NCBI GenBank assembly: GCA_019096195.1
Contig: JAGTXK010000027.1
Coordinates: 124,001-188,000, forward strand
DNA length: 64,000 bases
Source of the DNA: Boletus sp. NGJ
Taxonomy: Eukaryota; Basidiomycota; Agaricomycetes; Boletales; Boletaceae
Direction: 5' to 3'
Shown here: positions 52,254 through 64,000 of the stretch, in pieces
How the letters are laid out: every line of letters begins with the position of its first letter
Numbering within the stretch: position 1 is the stretch's first letter
Translations under genes and position numbers: made by a program
The notes under the pieces: generated by a model
Seen by the model: only the letters and a program-made list of their open reading frames with translations
Database searches by the model: none
Told to the model about the DNA's origin: nothing

Positions 52254-55200
52254 TCAAACCACGACAGTCCCTACGAGCCCCGACAACGCAAGCATATGTG
52301 CTTCGCAGATCGCCGAAAAGTAAAATTCGTGCTCCGAGTTGTGTGGCTCGATGAGGTTGTGTGCAATCTCGTGTGCGAGCGTGAAGAACCTAAAACACAG
52401 TACAGTATCAACATCGGCAACAACCGAAACGAACAAAACTGTAAGGAGACAGACCAGGATATCTGAGCTTGTTGTTGGTGGCCATTCTTGACGTCCCGAT
52501 CATCTATTGAGGGGGTCATATCAGCTTTGTCCTCAATGAAATTCAAGGGTATCAATAACACTGACGCCATGCCTCGAAATAGCGCAGGTTGAGGAAAATG
52601 CTTCCGTTCCTATTGAATGCGATGAGTCCTCCGGCCATGTCAGAGAAGATGTGCAACGAGGTCGTCGGAAGGTTGTATATCTGAGCGAGAGGCGTAATGA
52701 TGTGTATGAACCGGGCGAGCGGGTCGCGCATGCGCGCCATGAACGTGTCAGTGTCGGGCACGTCTATTCATTGCTCAGTAACCCAGACATCGCTCATATC
52801 AGTGTTCTTGTCTGGTCTCACCTTTAGTTGCAAAGACCCTCATGTCTCCCATTTTCCCTGGCCAGATTGTTAGCAACCGGGGGTGGATGAACGAACCTCT
52901 AACTTACCGAGGAGGTCCAGATTTCCAATCTGGCCAGACGTATCGCAGTAACCCTCGTTCAGGGACTCCTTGACGATCTCCATCCTCTTGCGATTGTGAA
53001 GTAATGTCCCTTCTTCGGGCTTGCATGCCTTGATTGCCATATCAACGTTCGCCCCTGAACGACATTCATCAAATCGTAAGCCGCGTAGACGTGTATATAT
53101 CACCTACGAATGTTACTTTGGGGTGTCACATGTCGCGTATTCCTGTCACGAGAAGATCAACAGGAAAGTCGTTCGAAATGCAACTCGAGCGTACTGTGGA
53201 GCCTGGGGAGACGGACTGGATCTAACAATCTCCGAGGTAGATGGCATATGTGAAACGAGCTTGCGTTTCAAATTTTGCAGCGCGTTGCCACTCGGGTAGG
53301 CGTTATTGGTGGGTTCAGGGGTGGAAGGAATCGGTGGATGTGTGGTTACCAACTCATTTGAAGGCTGCTCTGGTACGCTTGGCGTCGTAACTGGAGGTGG
53401 GACTTTGGGCGGTGGTGATGAGCCAGGTGCGGGCTCCCAGCCTCCGGGCAACACAGGACGCCGCGTAGGTGACTTGGAGCGTGTCGCGATAGAATCAGGA
53501 TGGTTTGCTCTCAGAGGTTGTGGCGCCACCGGCTGGGGGATAAGGGTCGTCGAAGAGTTGGATGCCTCTGATCCAATGTAGCGGCTTCTCCTCGCTTCTT
53601 CCGCCAACTTCCTGTCTTGTTGTTGTTGCTTGAGGATCTTATCGACTACGGGACGTATACTTGAGTCGAGAGGCATGGGGACAGGTATGTACACAATACC
53701 AACCGTTATAACCTCTTCTTTTCAACGCTTTCAGATCGGTAGAGAGAATCGTCATAAATAAGAGGGCATCGTTAACCTTGGCCTTCTCGAATAGCAACCG
53801 ACACAGAGACGTCGCAACTCTGGGTATGTAGCTGAGCACCAAAGTAGTACGACGAGGAATGGAGTGCAGCAACTCACTCATACATATCCACCTGTGTGCT
53901 ATCGGACAGCCACAGCTCGATCGGTCCAGTACCGAGTCGCTTCGCAGCTGCCGATGCGTCCAGCGTGCGCGTTGTCTTGCTATTCCCAATGTCAAGCGTT
54001 TTGGAAACGACCAACTTTGAAAACACCTTGACTGTGAAGTTATGCGCGCCGGAAAGCCACGAAAGAGACACCTTTGTGCGGGTGTGAGTATGCTCGTGGA
54101 GGAACAAGGGTAATCTCTGGAGTACGAGAGCCCGGACGTCAGAGGCAGTCTTCGTATTCGATCTCTCGTTCGAGACTTTATACTCCTCTCGAACGACAGT
54201 GCTCAAGCGTCGCGATCCAAGGGATGCGTAAAAGCCTATAGGTGCGTAGTTAGTCGTGGTATACCCCTCTCTAACCAAATCACAATGTTCGCGCACTTTC
54301 CAAAAGGTCCTCTTGCGGTGCGGCAAAGATAGAGTCGCTGAAAAGCTGGTACGCGTTCGTATCGTCGGCGATGACGATCTCAGTGGGTTTCCGCAAATCG
54401 TGCAGATCTTCCCATCCTTCTTCATCCCATTCCGCCGGCGAAGTCTTGTCCAAAAACATTTTAGAAGCTTTCTGGCGACGCATACCGAGTAAGATGGGCG
54501 ATATCTTCATCTTGCTCATTGTGCCAAAGGTGATAGCATGGCTGTTGACAGCCAGATTGCGTAACTCTGCCAAGAAACTGGCAACCGAGTGAATGGGCAA
54601 CCTCTGACAGTGGGCAAGATACACACTTTTCGTACCCTCCAGAAAGCTCGTAAAACTTCTTGGGATCGGAAATCAAGATCTCCGCAACCTCGGCTATAGA
54701 AGGCTCGTTCTTCGAACCACATGCACTCAAAAACCTATTCGCAACAGGCCCGAAATTGACAAAGACGAACAACTTGGAATGGAATTCGCCTTTGGTACCA
54801 TCGCCCAGGTAACACTGAGTAGGCGTGAGCCATCGCAATTGTTGAGCGCCTGAACCTTTCGTGGGGACGATCGGGAGCTTTGAGAGTATAGTCAACTGGG
54901 GTTGGGTGAAACCTGTCACATCCCGTGAGAGAATCGAAACGAAGCGCGAGGTGACCCTTACTTGAGATGCGCTCCGCTAGAATCTCAAACCAATGTCGCG
55001 CGGTCGCTTCGTTAGGCGGTGGTGTTTTCTCCAGCAAGGAGAGGAGCATCGAAGTAGGGGGATGAGGTTGTATGCCTAGTTTACTGACAGCAGCTTCTCG
55101 ACAACTGTCTTGAACGACTGAAAAGCCGAGTACTTTCCACTGAGTGCCAGAGAATACCTAGATCAGCGGAAATAACCATATTAATGGAAATTGTGATACT

Positions 55201-58200
55201 ATTGAGGATAATGTACCTCTCCCAGCCTTCCTAGATGAGTTCCATCCTCACTCTCTGAAGGAATAAAGGAGATGTGCCCGAAGTTGTCTGGATTGTAATC
55301 CGGGTATTTCAAAGGGATGTTATCACACAGATATTTGAAAGCGGTCGTGCGAATAGCGGCGTCCGAGGAAGAACACAGTATCACCGTAGTCTCCAAAGGT
55401 GGGAAGCGACGCAACCCAAGCCGATAGAGCAGCTTAGCTATCAAGCCAACAAGTCAGTCGCCTCTCAGTGACAGTATAGAGTCTAGGGGCCGACCTTCTT
55501 CTGAATTATTCCGCCACCTGGACTTCTCGCCCCAATCGAGAATGGGAAGTTGCAGTTGCCGGAAGGTGTTTGTAGGCTCATAGAGCTCTCGAGCGCAATA
55601 GCGAGGCTTCTTCTTCCCCGCAGCTGGCGGGGCACCTTCCATGGGGAACGCTGCCGTCGATGCCAGTTTGGCGAATTCCTCCGTGGTCAACGTATCCCGC
55701 ACCTGGACAAGATAGCCCACGAGGTCGGAGATACTCCAATCACCCGTCTTTACCATCCTAGTAATGGCTGCAGTCACCGAATCAATAAAGCCACGTCGAC
55801 TTACCGATCGAACACAAGCTGGAGATCGACATGTTTCCGGACGCCGATAAAGGAGAGTAGTCTTTCCATCTGGCCCTTGATAACAAGACCCGAGGGAAAC
55901 TGTACCAGCGGAAGGTCGCCAAACAGAATCATGTTGGTGTTGGGAAAATACGAGAGCTCCGGGGATGTTAAGCCACAAGAGGTTGGGATACACTTCTTGC
56001 CAGCGAATACCTTCTTCGCCGAAGTATGCATCTCGTTCGACAGCGAAGACCATACACGAGACAGAATGGTCAGTACACGCTCAGCCCAGTCAATCGACTT
56101 TGTGAAGTCGTGATCCGGATTCGCCGACATAACATTGGGTTGTGAGACGTGTTGTAACCAGTTGATGATGGTAAACTCGGCCCAGTTGAAGTTCGTCAAC
56201 TCGAGAGGCGTAAAATGTTTGGTGACATTCAAGGGCATGAGGGTCACGGGAAGCGGTCCGTCAAATGGAATGTGGGTACCAAGCGTCTTGGTATTGATGA
56301 AATATTGTACTGATGACAACGGAAGTACTCTTCCATCTGCACTGCTGAGGACCGCTGCACTCAGCAACTGCACACGGATCTGAGCCATGTTGACGTCAGT
56401 GCTGTCTTGCTTGAGGCTGGTCCACCATTTAAGACAAGCAACGAGTTCTTCTTCGCTGAGAGGATGTTTCCGTAGTTCTTGCAGGACATCGACAAAGGTT
56501 ATAGGGGAGAGCATGCCTTGGGCTTGCAGTGCTTTGATGGTATGCGCACCTTCCTGGATAACAGTTTGCGGCAAAACTGGGAGGTGCTTGAGGAATTTGG
56601 AGAAAACGGGATCGAATTCCTTGATATCAGGGGCCTCGCGGATACCAGTAGATGAAAGAAGCCTCAAGGACAAAGTGGAGCATCCATAGAACGAGGTTTC
56701 CAGCAACCGCGATACCTCCGATGAGGGAGTAGAGTGATGAAAGGTGAAAAACTTGAGAACGTGAATAAAACGCTGAAGGAGCCAGCCCTCCAACTCCTCT
56801 GGCGGACGGAAATCGGGCGAACCATTAGATTTGGCTGCGCCTTCCCACAAATTCTGGATGTTGGAGAGCTCCAATTCGTAAGCCGTGCGAGCCAGGAACC
56901 CTCCAACATACAGCAACTCTTTGTTCCAGACTATAACAGGATAAGCGGGTGTCAGGAACTTGTAAGGAGCTGCTCACCTGCAACATTCCTGTCACTAAGA
57001 GGGGTGTGTGAACATATGTATGACAAGACGAGGATAACACGCTTACACGAGATCTATTGATTCACGCTCAACAGTTGGAATGAAGCGGGACGCCATGTGA
57101 CCACCGATACCTGTCGTTTGTCCCGTAGCGTGTCCCTACATAGAAAAATTAGTGAAAGGTGGAGCTTGAGAAGACGTTGACGCAGACAATGAAAATCCGC
57201 GTATACCCAACCCTAACACAGCGTCAGTCAACACGCCAAAGTAAGTGTTTATATAACAAACCCATTCAAATCTGCGCGAAGACCCTGGAAAATACTTCCG
57301 CACGCCACAGACTGGTTCTTGTCATCGGCAAGACTCTGGTCATACTCGTCCTTCCCAGTCTTCGTATGAAACATGATAAGCCTTCATGAAGCAACGATCG
57401 CATCGAAACACCCACATAAATCAAATCATACTTGAGTCGCGCAGGGGGATTCTTCTTCGTAGACCGGAGAAGTTCAGCAGAAAGTTTTTTGTCCATCTTG
57501 ACGTCCACCTCTGCAGTGAACACAGTGAGAGTCACGTTCATCTCGTGGAATTCTGTCGGATCTTTGGGAGGCTGGGGCGGTAATGCTGGGGCCTCGGTCT
57601 GAGGCGTCGATTGATTCGTAAAGACAGAAACAAGGGAGGAGAAAAAGCCGCCCTTAGGCCTACGAGGTTCCAAGAGCTCTAGAAATGGACGCTTCTCAGT
57701 ACCAACAGCATATACAGCATGCATGACCTCTGCCTTGATCCTGATGGCTAGTTAGAGTTTGTGATTAGTGCACATACAGTCAGCATCGAGAAGACTCACG
57801 GTGAGATTGTACACTTTTGACATTCATGATATTCGACTGGCTAGATCGCTTCAATCCTCTGGGAGGGTCGACAGCTTTAGCCACCCCAGGTGACTTCTTG
57901 ATGTGGCCAATGCGATGTTCGTCAAAATACACGCTGATATCGTTCAGGTGAACCATGAACGTGATAGATGATGTAAGAAATCGCATAAAGTCAAACGCCG
58001 GCGGTATAGGACCAGCCTCTCGGAGCGTCATCTCAAACGTCGTCCATGGGTCTGCAGTTCCTTTCGAAGGGAGATCACCGCGACGAACATTCAGCTGATA
58101 GATGATACAATGAGGAGAAGAGCTAGTATGCTGAAGAACAATGATACCTGATCCTTGTTATCCTTCCAATAAAACTGCATTCCATGCCCTGAAAGAAAGT

Positions 58201-58975
58201 TGAACTATATAACTCCAAAGATATAAAATACCATACCTCCAGATGATACAAATGGGTTCTCCGTTGCCGAAAATAAGCTGTAAAATCCTAATCGAGCATC
58301 TGTCCACCGCCATGTCAACAGAACATCATGTTTTCACTCACCAACACCAAATGCGCCAATCTTTTCCTCATCGGGGTTTCCCTCGGCTAAGGCAGCACCG
58401 GACGCACTGCTGTTAGAGAACAGGCATTTCGAATCAAAAGTAGATCACTCACCGATCTTTCGTAGTCGCGTCCAATCTTCGTCTCTGAAAGTAATCCCAT
58501 TGTTTCTAAACATCCATTGGACGACCTTGATCAAAGAGAAATCAACAAAGGACTGTACCAAACTGCATGACAGCACCGAGTATTCGCACATCGGTAGACT
58601 TGAGATTAGGAAGGGACGGTACATCGATGTTTCCTGGCCCGCCGTCCTTCCGATGTAGGTACGCATCAGTCTCGAAGTGAATCTCGACCGCGGACGACCG
58701 AGCATCGTCTGAGTTCTGGAGGAGTTCCCGGAATACTGAGGTCGTCAAGAGTGCGAAGTTGATATTCAGAAGGGACCACCGCGAAACGCCACTAGGATCT
58801 CTCACCGGTGAACTCGCCGGAATAGCGCGCAAGCACCTTGTCGATCAATGCACGCTGGTTGACTTCTACCGACTCATCTTGTCCAGTTAGCCACTAATGC
58901 AATCAAGGGCGGGTGAGAAGGTAGGACAATAGACGGCTCTAGCGAACACACCAATGCGTTACGGTCGTGAGCCAT
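52254..58975 (-). CDS. Large GHKL (Hsp90-like) ATPase with DUF3684
   Basis: A fungal family with an N-terminal Hsp90-type ATP-binding fold, distantly like sacsin; function poorly known. The gene runs on the minus strand over 6.7 kb in many exons (first: 58952-58975, 58806-58893, next from 58735). The start reads MAHDRNALWLTGQDESVEV, then VFRELLQNSDDARSSAVEIH, the ATP-site box with Glu and Asn. KIGAFGVGFYSLFS is the glycine box. ATTFEM-like strands and long conserved blocks follow, including GGFLARTAYELELSNIQ. A Pro/Ser-rich linker (PPPKVPPPVTTP) precedes the C-terminal segment LAHEIAHNLIEPHNSEHEFY, with an HExxH arrangement, and stop at 52254. About 1,700 residues in all. Individual inner exon borders were not all resolved. 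Confidence 0.8.
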
Positions 58976-59339
58976 TCGTGGTAGGTTCCGAGTCTAAATG
59001 ATCGTTGAGAAAGTCCGCTACTTGTGCCTCGCAGCGTGGTTTAATCAACGCATGAACTAACCAATGCTTTCAGACAGAGAGTGACAACTTATCGATAAGC
59101 TGGCGCGATTAATCGCGAGCTCGTGAGTCGTAATTAAGGCTGTTGGAAGTCGTACTAGTAAACTAGGTGTACTTTGCGCAAGCAGCAGTGACAGTTCATG
59201 CTTATGTAATAAAGGTGGCGAGGTAATGCGGCACTGCCAGCGAGAGCCAAACCAAACCGCAAGCCAGGCCCGATATGTAGGGCTGGCCTACATAGGGCTT
59301 CAAAGCTTCGACAGGCTCACCCCAATATATCACTAGAGT
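58976..59339. other. Intergenic, DUF3684 gene to coiled-coil gene
   Basis: About 360 bp, both neighbours on the minus strand, so this is the promoter of the DUF3684 gene and the 3' flank of the coiled-coil gene. Nothing specific is seen. Confidence 0.45.
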
Positions 59340-62300
59340 CTACGAAGTGCGTACTCGAAGTACTACCGTGATGATGTAAATGGGTATGGCACCAATGAGG
59401 AATAGAAATATTAACACAGCGATGAGAATGGAGCAGATACGACATTTGCCTGACACCTGGCGTTGGAGGGACCTGAGCTCCTTCGACTGCATGCGGTAAC
59501 GCTGCTGTAGCCCAGCGTTTTGGGAGGAGGAATTAGTCAAATCTCGCTGGAGATCCTCAGCCTGCCGCCAAATAGTCATGATACGTTCTTCCTTTAAAGC
59601 GTCTGTACGCTTCCATTCCTCGACTTGCATAGTAAGAGTAACGACGGTGCGTTCTTTCTCTTCGATCAACAACGTCCTGCTGTGCAGCTCGTCACGCACA
59701 GAGACAAGCTCGTACGATTGCGCCTCACAACGGCCCCTGAAGCTCAGCAAGTTGCGAAGTGGAAACGGACAAGTCTTGCTGGAGCTTCCCGACGAGCTTG
59801 AGAGTAGTCACGATCTGCTCTGCCTTGGTAGCATCCGCACGCTTCCACTGGTCTACATCTGCGGTAAGGGAGACAATAGTATGATTCTCGTGAAGCGATA
59901 TCTTAGTGTGGAGCTCGTTGCGTACAGCGACGAGCTCGCGTGACTGTGCCTCATAACGGCCCCGAAGCTCCGCGAGTTCAGAGCCGGAAGCGGTCAAATC
60001 TTGCTGAAGCATCCCAACCTGCTGGAGAGTACTCGTGATACGCTCCGTTTTCTTAGCATCCGCACGCTTCCACTGATCAACCTCAGCGGTGAGGGACACA
60101 ATGGTGCGATTTTTGCCCTCGTTGGTCGACGTGCTGGTTTGGAGCTCTTTTCGCACAGCGATGAACTCGCGTGACTGTGTCTCGTAACAGACTTGGAGCT
60201 CGGCGAGTTGGGAGGTGGAAATGGAGAGATCTATTTGGAGCTTCTCGACCTGTTTCAGGGTAGTCGCGATCCGCTCTGCCTTCAGAGTATCCGTACGCAT
60301 CCATTGCTCGACTTGGACGGTGAGAGAGGTGATGGTGCCCTCATTTTGCGACGTCTTCACTTTCAATTCGTCACGGACCGCGCTGACATCTCTCGACAGT
60401 GCCTCGTACGACCTCTGGAGCTCGATTTCCCGGGTGGTGGACGCAGAGAGGTCTTGACGAAGTTCCTCCATCTCCTTGCTCTTCTTCTCCAACGCGCGAG
60501 CGATGTGCTGAGAAACTGCATGTTCGGATGGTTTAACTGTGCCATGGTCTGTCCCGTCGGGATACAAGATTTCAATTTGATGGAACTTATCACTGACAAC
60601 GTTGAGCTCTTCCGATTTCGCCTCGTAGCGCTTCTGGAGGTCTGCGATTCGGGAAGAGGCGGAAGAGAGTTCGAGCCGAAGCTGCTTAACATCCTTGCGT
60701 GCAGTCGCAAGCTGTTCCGCTTTCATGCTGTCTTCGTGCTTCGCCTGGGCGACTTCGGCGGTAAGGGAGGAGACGGCATGCTCCTTCTCCTCAAGCAGCG
60801 AGACCTTGTTTTGGAGCTCTCCGCGAACAGAGACAATATCTTGCGTCTGCACGTCGTAGCGCTTCTGAAAATCAACTCTCTGGGAGGAGAAGGATGCGAG
60901 ATCCTGCTGAAGCCTCTCTTTATCTCGGTGCTCTGCGGCGAATTGCTCTGCCTTGGTAACATCTGTGAGTTTCCATTGATCGACTTCTGCGGTGAGGGTG
61001 GTAATTGTACGCTCTTTCTCCTCCACCAGGGATTTGTTGGCTTGGAGTTCGTCCAAAACAAAGCTGAGCTCCTTGGACTGCGTGTCATAGCGCTTCTGGA
61101 GTTCTGCTATCTTGGAGGAGGCAGCAGAGAGGTCTTTCTGCAGCTTCTCGTAGTCTTGGCGTGTAGTGGTGATCTGCTCTGCATTCGTGGCATCGGACTG
61201 TCTCCATCGAGCAACTTCGGCGATGAAGGAGGCGATCGTACGATCCCTGTCTTCGACCAGCGTTGCCTTGGTTTGTAGCTCGGTGTGCGCAGAAGTGAGC
61301 TCGCTTGACTGCGCGTCGTAACGCCGTTGCAGTTCAGCTGTTCGAGCGGAAGCGGCGGTGAGGTCGCGCCGGAGTGTCTCGTTGTCTTGACGCGCATCCG
61401 TGATCTGCTGTGCCTTTGCAGCGTCTACGTTCTTCCACTGAGCGACTTCGACGGTGAGAGAGGCGATAGTGCGATCTTTTGCGTCGTGATGCGACAACGT
61501 CACTCGCAGTTCGTGGCGGATAGAGCTAAAATCTCTCGACAGCTCATCATACCCCTGCTGGAGTCCGGTTATTTGAGAAGATGTGCTGTGCAAGTCTAAC
61601 GAGAGCTGATCCAGTTCCTTGCTCGAGATCATAACTTGTCCTTTATTTCTTGTCACCGTCTGCTTCCACTGTTCGATTCGATTGGTGATAGTGGCTATCG
61701 TGGTGGTGACAGTGGTGATCGTGGTGGTGACAATAGTGGTATTTGAATGTACTTTGTCGTGCTGTGGCGCGGTGACGGTCATAGGATTGAGCTGGTCCTC
61801 GAGCAGCGTGATTCGAGAGGCTGAGGCGGAAATCTCCCGCAGAAGCCTCTCATTTTCAGTTTGAAAAGCCTCGAACTGCTCTTCACAGAAGCGCTTGTAA
61901 ACCTCATGTTCAGCTGTCATAAGGGTAACTATGCGATCCTTCTCTTCGCGATGTAAACGCTCCATTTGAAGGAACTGTTCTCGTACGGGGCTGTGGGTAG
62001 ATTTTGACGGTGCCACGATGCCAGTACGTCGAATTTCGATGGCTTTCGAGGTGGAGGAGAAAGCTCCGTTGACTGACTGCGCCTCGTATCGCTGCTGGCC
62101 AGCATAGGTTCTGGAGGAGAAGGTGGATACGTCTCTCCGAGGTTGTACAGTTCCTTTGCTCGCGGTGGCGGACTGTTCCACTTTCTGGACACCTGTGCCT
62201 CTCCGTTCCTCGACTTCGGCCCGGGTGATGGTGGTGGTGGTGGTAATATTGCCAGTAATGGTGTGGTCTGTGTGTTTGACGCCCGAATCAATAGTTTCTG

Positions 62301-62829
62301 AGTCGGCATCTGTGAGATACGTGAAGGCAGTGAGATTATGAGAGATATTTGACTTCCTCGTTCTTACCGGATTCCATGCTATAGATGATCGTCGCCGGTG
62401 TACTGAAAGCAGCCTGGACACACTCTCCCTCCTCGGATAATTCGGATTTCTGTTGAAAATCGTTTGAATCAAGTATTTCCTCACCAAAGGCAATTGTCTC
62501 ACTACCTCCAGATCCTGAGTGCCGTTCCCATCTTGGACCTTGGCCTGCGATGCAGGTCCCGAAGATCCGTTCTGCACTCGTATTTCGGAAGCATACGTAG
62601 ATCCGGAACGGCTATTAAGGTCAGGTGCTGCCCGTTCTTTATATGCTGGTGTTTCCTGGTGATGTTGGAAGGTGATCTTGAGACGCTTTCCTTCTGCACG
62701 AGGTGCTTATGCCCGTACCTGAAATACTTTTATTGGTTGCTTCGACTCATCACCCTGGGCTACAGGGGTGAGTGCCCTTTCGTCCTCTGGGGAGCTTGAG
62801 AGTGACAGGGAGCTGAAGGTCCTGGACAT
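59340..62829 (-). CDS. Tail-anchored coiled-coil protein with 77-residue tandem repeats
   Basis: The main frame (62577 down to 59725) is about 950 codons, coiled-coil for most of its length. It is built from repeats of about 77 residues with the pattern TAEVxQWK, then AExI, QQDL, LQKRYE and SVRxEL. A final repeat, then a membrane span (ICSILIAVLIFLFLIGAIPI) and a short tail, lie in another frame (59750-59340). The two frames meet at a run of four G (59731-59734) where loss of one G would join them. The start is likely the ATG at 62829 (MSRTFSSLSLSSSPEDE); a 63-bp intron (62656-62718) and another at about 62320-62380 are probable, but 5' exon borders are uncertain. The layout is that of a golgin-like or vesicle-tether protein; that is inference, and I recognise no family. 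Confidence 0.6.
59430..61560 (-). repeat. Tandem 231-bp repeats encoding a 77-residue coiled-coil unit
   Basis: About nine diverged copies of a 231-bp unit lie head to tail inside the coiled-coil gene. Each encodes a WK/WR element, a QQDL/QKDL element and an LQ-RY element at constant spacing. One copy (around 60480-60650) is interrupted by a non-repeat insert with PDGTDHGTVKPSEH. Confidence 0.75.
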
Positions 62830-63904
62830 TCTGGCAGGAGAAATGGTAGTTTTTGAGCGACCGGATCTTAGGACGCGTACTTGTATAGAGTTTGGGTACG
62901 CACCTTGTTTTCGGGACGGGAAAAAGTCGGTGGGTGTCCCGAAATCGATCGCCTTTAAGTCTGCGGCACCATATAATCGATACACACACAAACCCCGACA
63001 CGGGACCGCCGGACCTGCTTGGGCTAACCCCGGAGCTGTCAGGCGGACAGTCGAAGGGTATGGGAGAACTTGGAAGCGCCCACTCTCGCCGGGATCTCTG
63101 CCGATTGGATTTGTCTATGGAACCGAAGAACTCGGCAGATCCCATGTACGTCAGAATTAATCTACGTCGCCCAGAACACGCACAAACGCCGACAGATCTC
63201 CAAAGCGAAGTGGGCCGAAAAGCGGCTCGAAACCACAGCGTTAATCGCAGTGCTCCTTGTGTCTGGCCATGCTATGGATTAGCTGTGGACATGTAGATCA
63301 GAATCAAACCATTTTTGCGCAGAGTAGCAAAAGAAACATGACAGGGCTCACGAAAACTCGCAATTGTGGTACCTTCAACCGCTAGGATCTCATGCGGTCC
63401 AGTTGTGGAGTTAGCATCATGACGGCACTGAGGTCCCAGTAGTACTATATGCTTGCCGAACCGGAAGTCTGGGAATGTTAGCTGCGCCGGAAATTAGAAC
63501 GGAGTCTCAATTGTCACGTGTATTCTCATTCCGAATCCAGAGTCAATCTCCCACGGCAAAAAGGAGCCATATTTTTCCTCCTATTTCTTCCTTGGCCATC
63601 TCTGGACGATCATCTCGTCCTTCTTCCTTGACATTGCTGGCCTCACGCTCCTCTGGCAATCTCTCCTGGTTTACGTTGGGAAGCTGAACCCACTTTCCTC
63701 ACGCTAGTATTAGACTTCTCCCCTGGCAATCCTGCTTGAGTCGTACCGAGGGCTAAATGACTTCCAGTCACCTTCTCACCGTTCTTCCCTGACAGGCACG
63801 GTCGATCATCGTCCCGTCCCAGAAACGGGTCCAACTGTGAAAAAAGTCAAGGTCAGGCCCGGAACATCACGCGGATCTCGTTAGCATCAGTATCGAATCT
63901 GGAC
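62830..63904. other. 1.07 kb without an assignable gene
   Basis: Overlapping open frames at 62768-63296 and 63475-63687 have biased, irregular composition and no domain. The first 100 bp are the promoter of the coiled-coil gene. Confidence 0.4.
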
Positions 63905-64000
63905 ATGGACTCGGGCCTGGTCCGGCGCTGCACACATTGTGATGAAATTGGAGGTGGAGGCCCAGCTCCCCGGATAGGAAATACATTCTTGCACCTCTCT
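63905..64000 (+). CDS. Possible N-terminus of a gene running off the right edge
   Basis: From the ATG at 63905 the frame stays open for 32 codons to the window end. It begins MDSGLVRRCTHCDEIGGGG, with a CxxC pair that might bind zinc. The frame is short and unsupported by other signals, so this is a weak call. Confidence 0.2.
   Translation, partial: MDSGLVRRCTHCDEIGGGGPAPRIGNTFLHLS

Noticed and set aside
60193-61278. 361-codon open frame on the plus strand inside the coiled-coil gene
   Set aside because: It is antisense to the regular repeat and mirrors its periodicity; the residue mix follows from the complement of the repeat. No motif of its own.

Overview
The window is a gene-dense fungal nuclear segment. 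Genes are broken by many short introns (mostly 47-65 bp, GT-AG), intergenic spaces are small, and both strands are used. The protein set (Cbp3, Sac3, GPN1, Cdk1, Nse3, Isa2, uL2, a DUF3684 ATPase, fungal P450s) and the intron density point to a basidiomycete, most likely an Agaricomycete. The lineage is inferred from gene content and intron style; no taxonomic marker was searched.

Layout. 1-221: the start of a secreted protein leaving the left edge. 1.1-5.4 kb: Cbp3 (complex III assembly chaperone), a LamB/YcsF (PxpA-like) protein and Sdh4 (complex II anchor), followed by tRNA-Thr(UGU). 7.1-8.8 kb: a secreted GH16 glucanase in 14 exons. 9.3-13.0 kb: an Msb1/Mug8-domain polarity protein. 13.6-16.5 kb: a hydantoinase A/5-oxoprolinase-type protein without the HyuB half. 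16.9-18.7 kb: an F-box protein with an apparent frameshift. 20.1-29.0 kb: a run of core genes, Sac3 (mRNA export), GPN1 (RNA polymerase II import) and Cdk1. 29.3-31.7 kb: an FHA-domain protein with a hydrophobic tail. 32.2-42.3 kb: two copies of a seven-TM protein gene (the first clearly dead) flanking tRNA-Glu(UUC), an ER GH47 mannosidase and Nse3. 43.3-45.4 kb: divergent uL2 and ISA2 sharing a short intergenic region that holds a TTAGGG-type box. 46.3-51.6 kb: a tandem P450 pair. 52.3-59.0 kb: a large GHKL ATPase/DUF3684 protein. 59.3-62.8 kb: a coiled-coil protein built from 77-residue repeats with a C-terminal membrane anchor.

Functional threads. Two mitochondrial respiratory genes sit in the first 5.4 kb. 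Two genes of the 5-oxoproline/lactam type (PxpA-like and HyuA-only) lie 9.3 kb apart on the same strand. Sac3 and GPN1 are only 175 bp apart. Splicing is unusual in places: five introns with GC-AG borders fit reading frame and conserved protein sequence, and coding exons of 6, 8, 10 and 12 nt occur. Three genes show single-base frame disruptions, two of them at G-runs, which could be assembly errors or real decay.

Exon borders below were read by eye from splice motifs, reading phase and conserved protein motifs; no alignment or transcript evidence was available.
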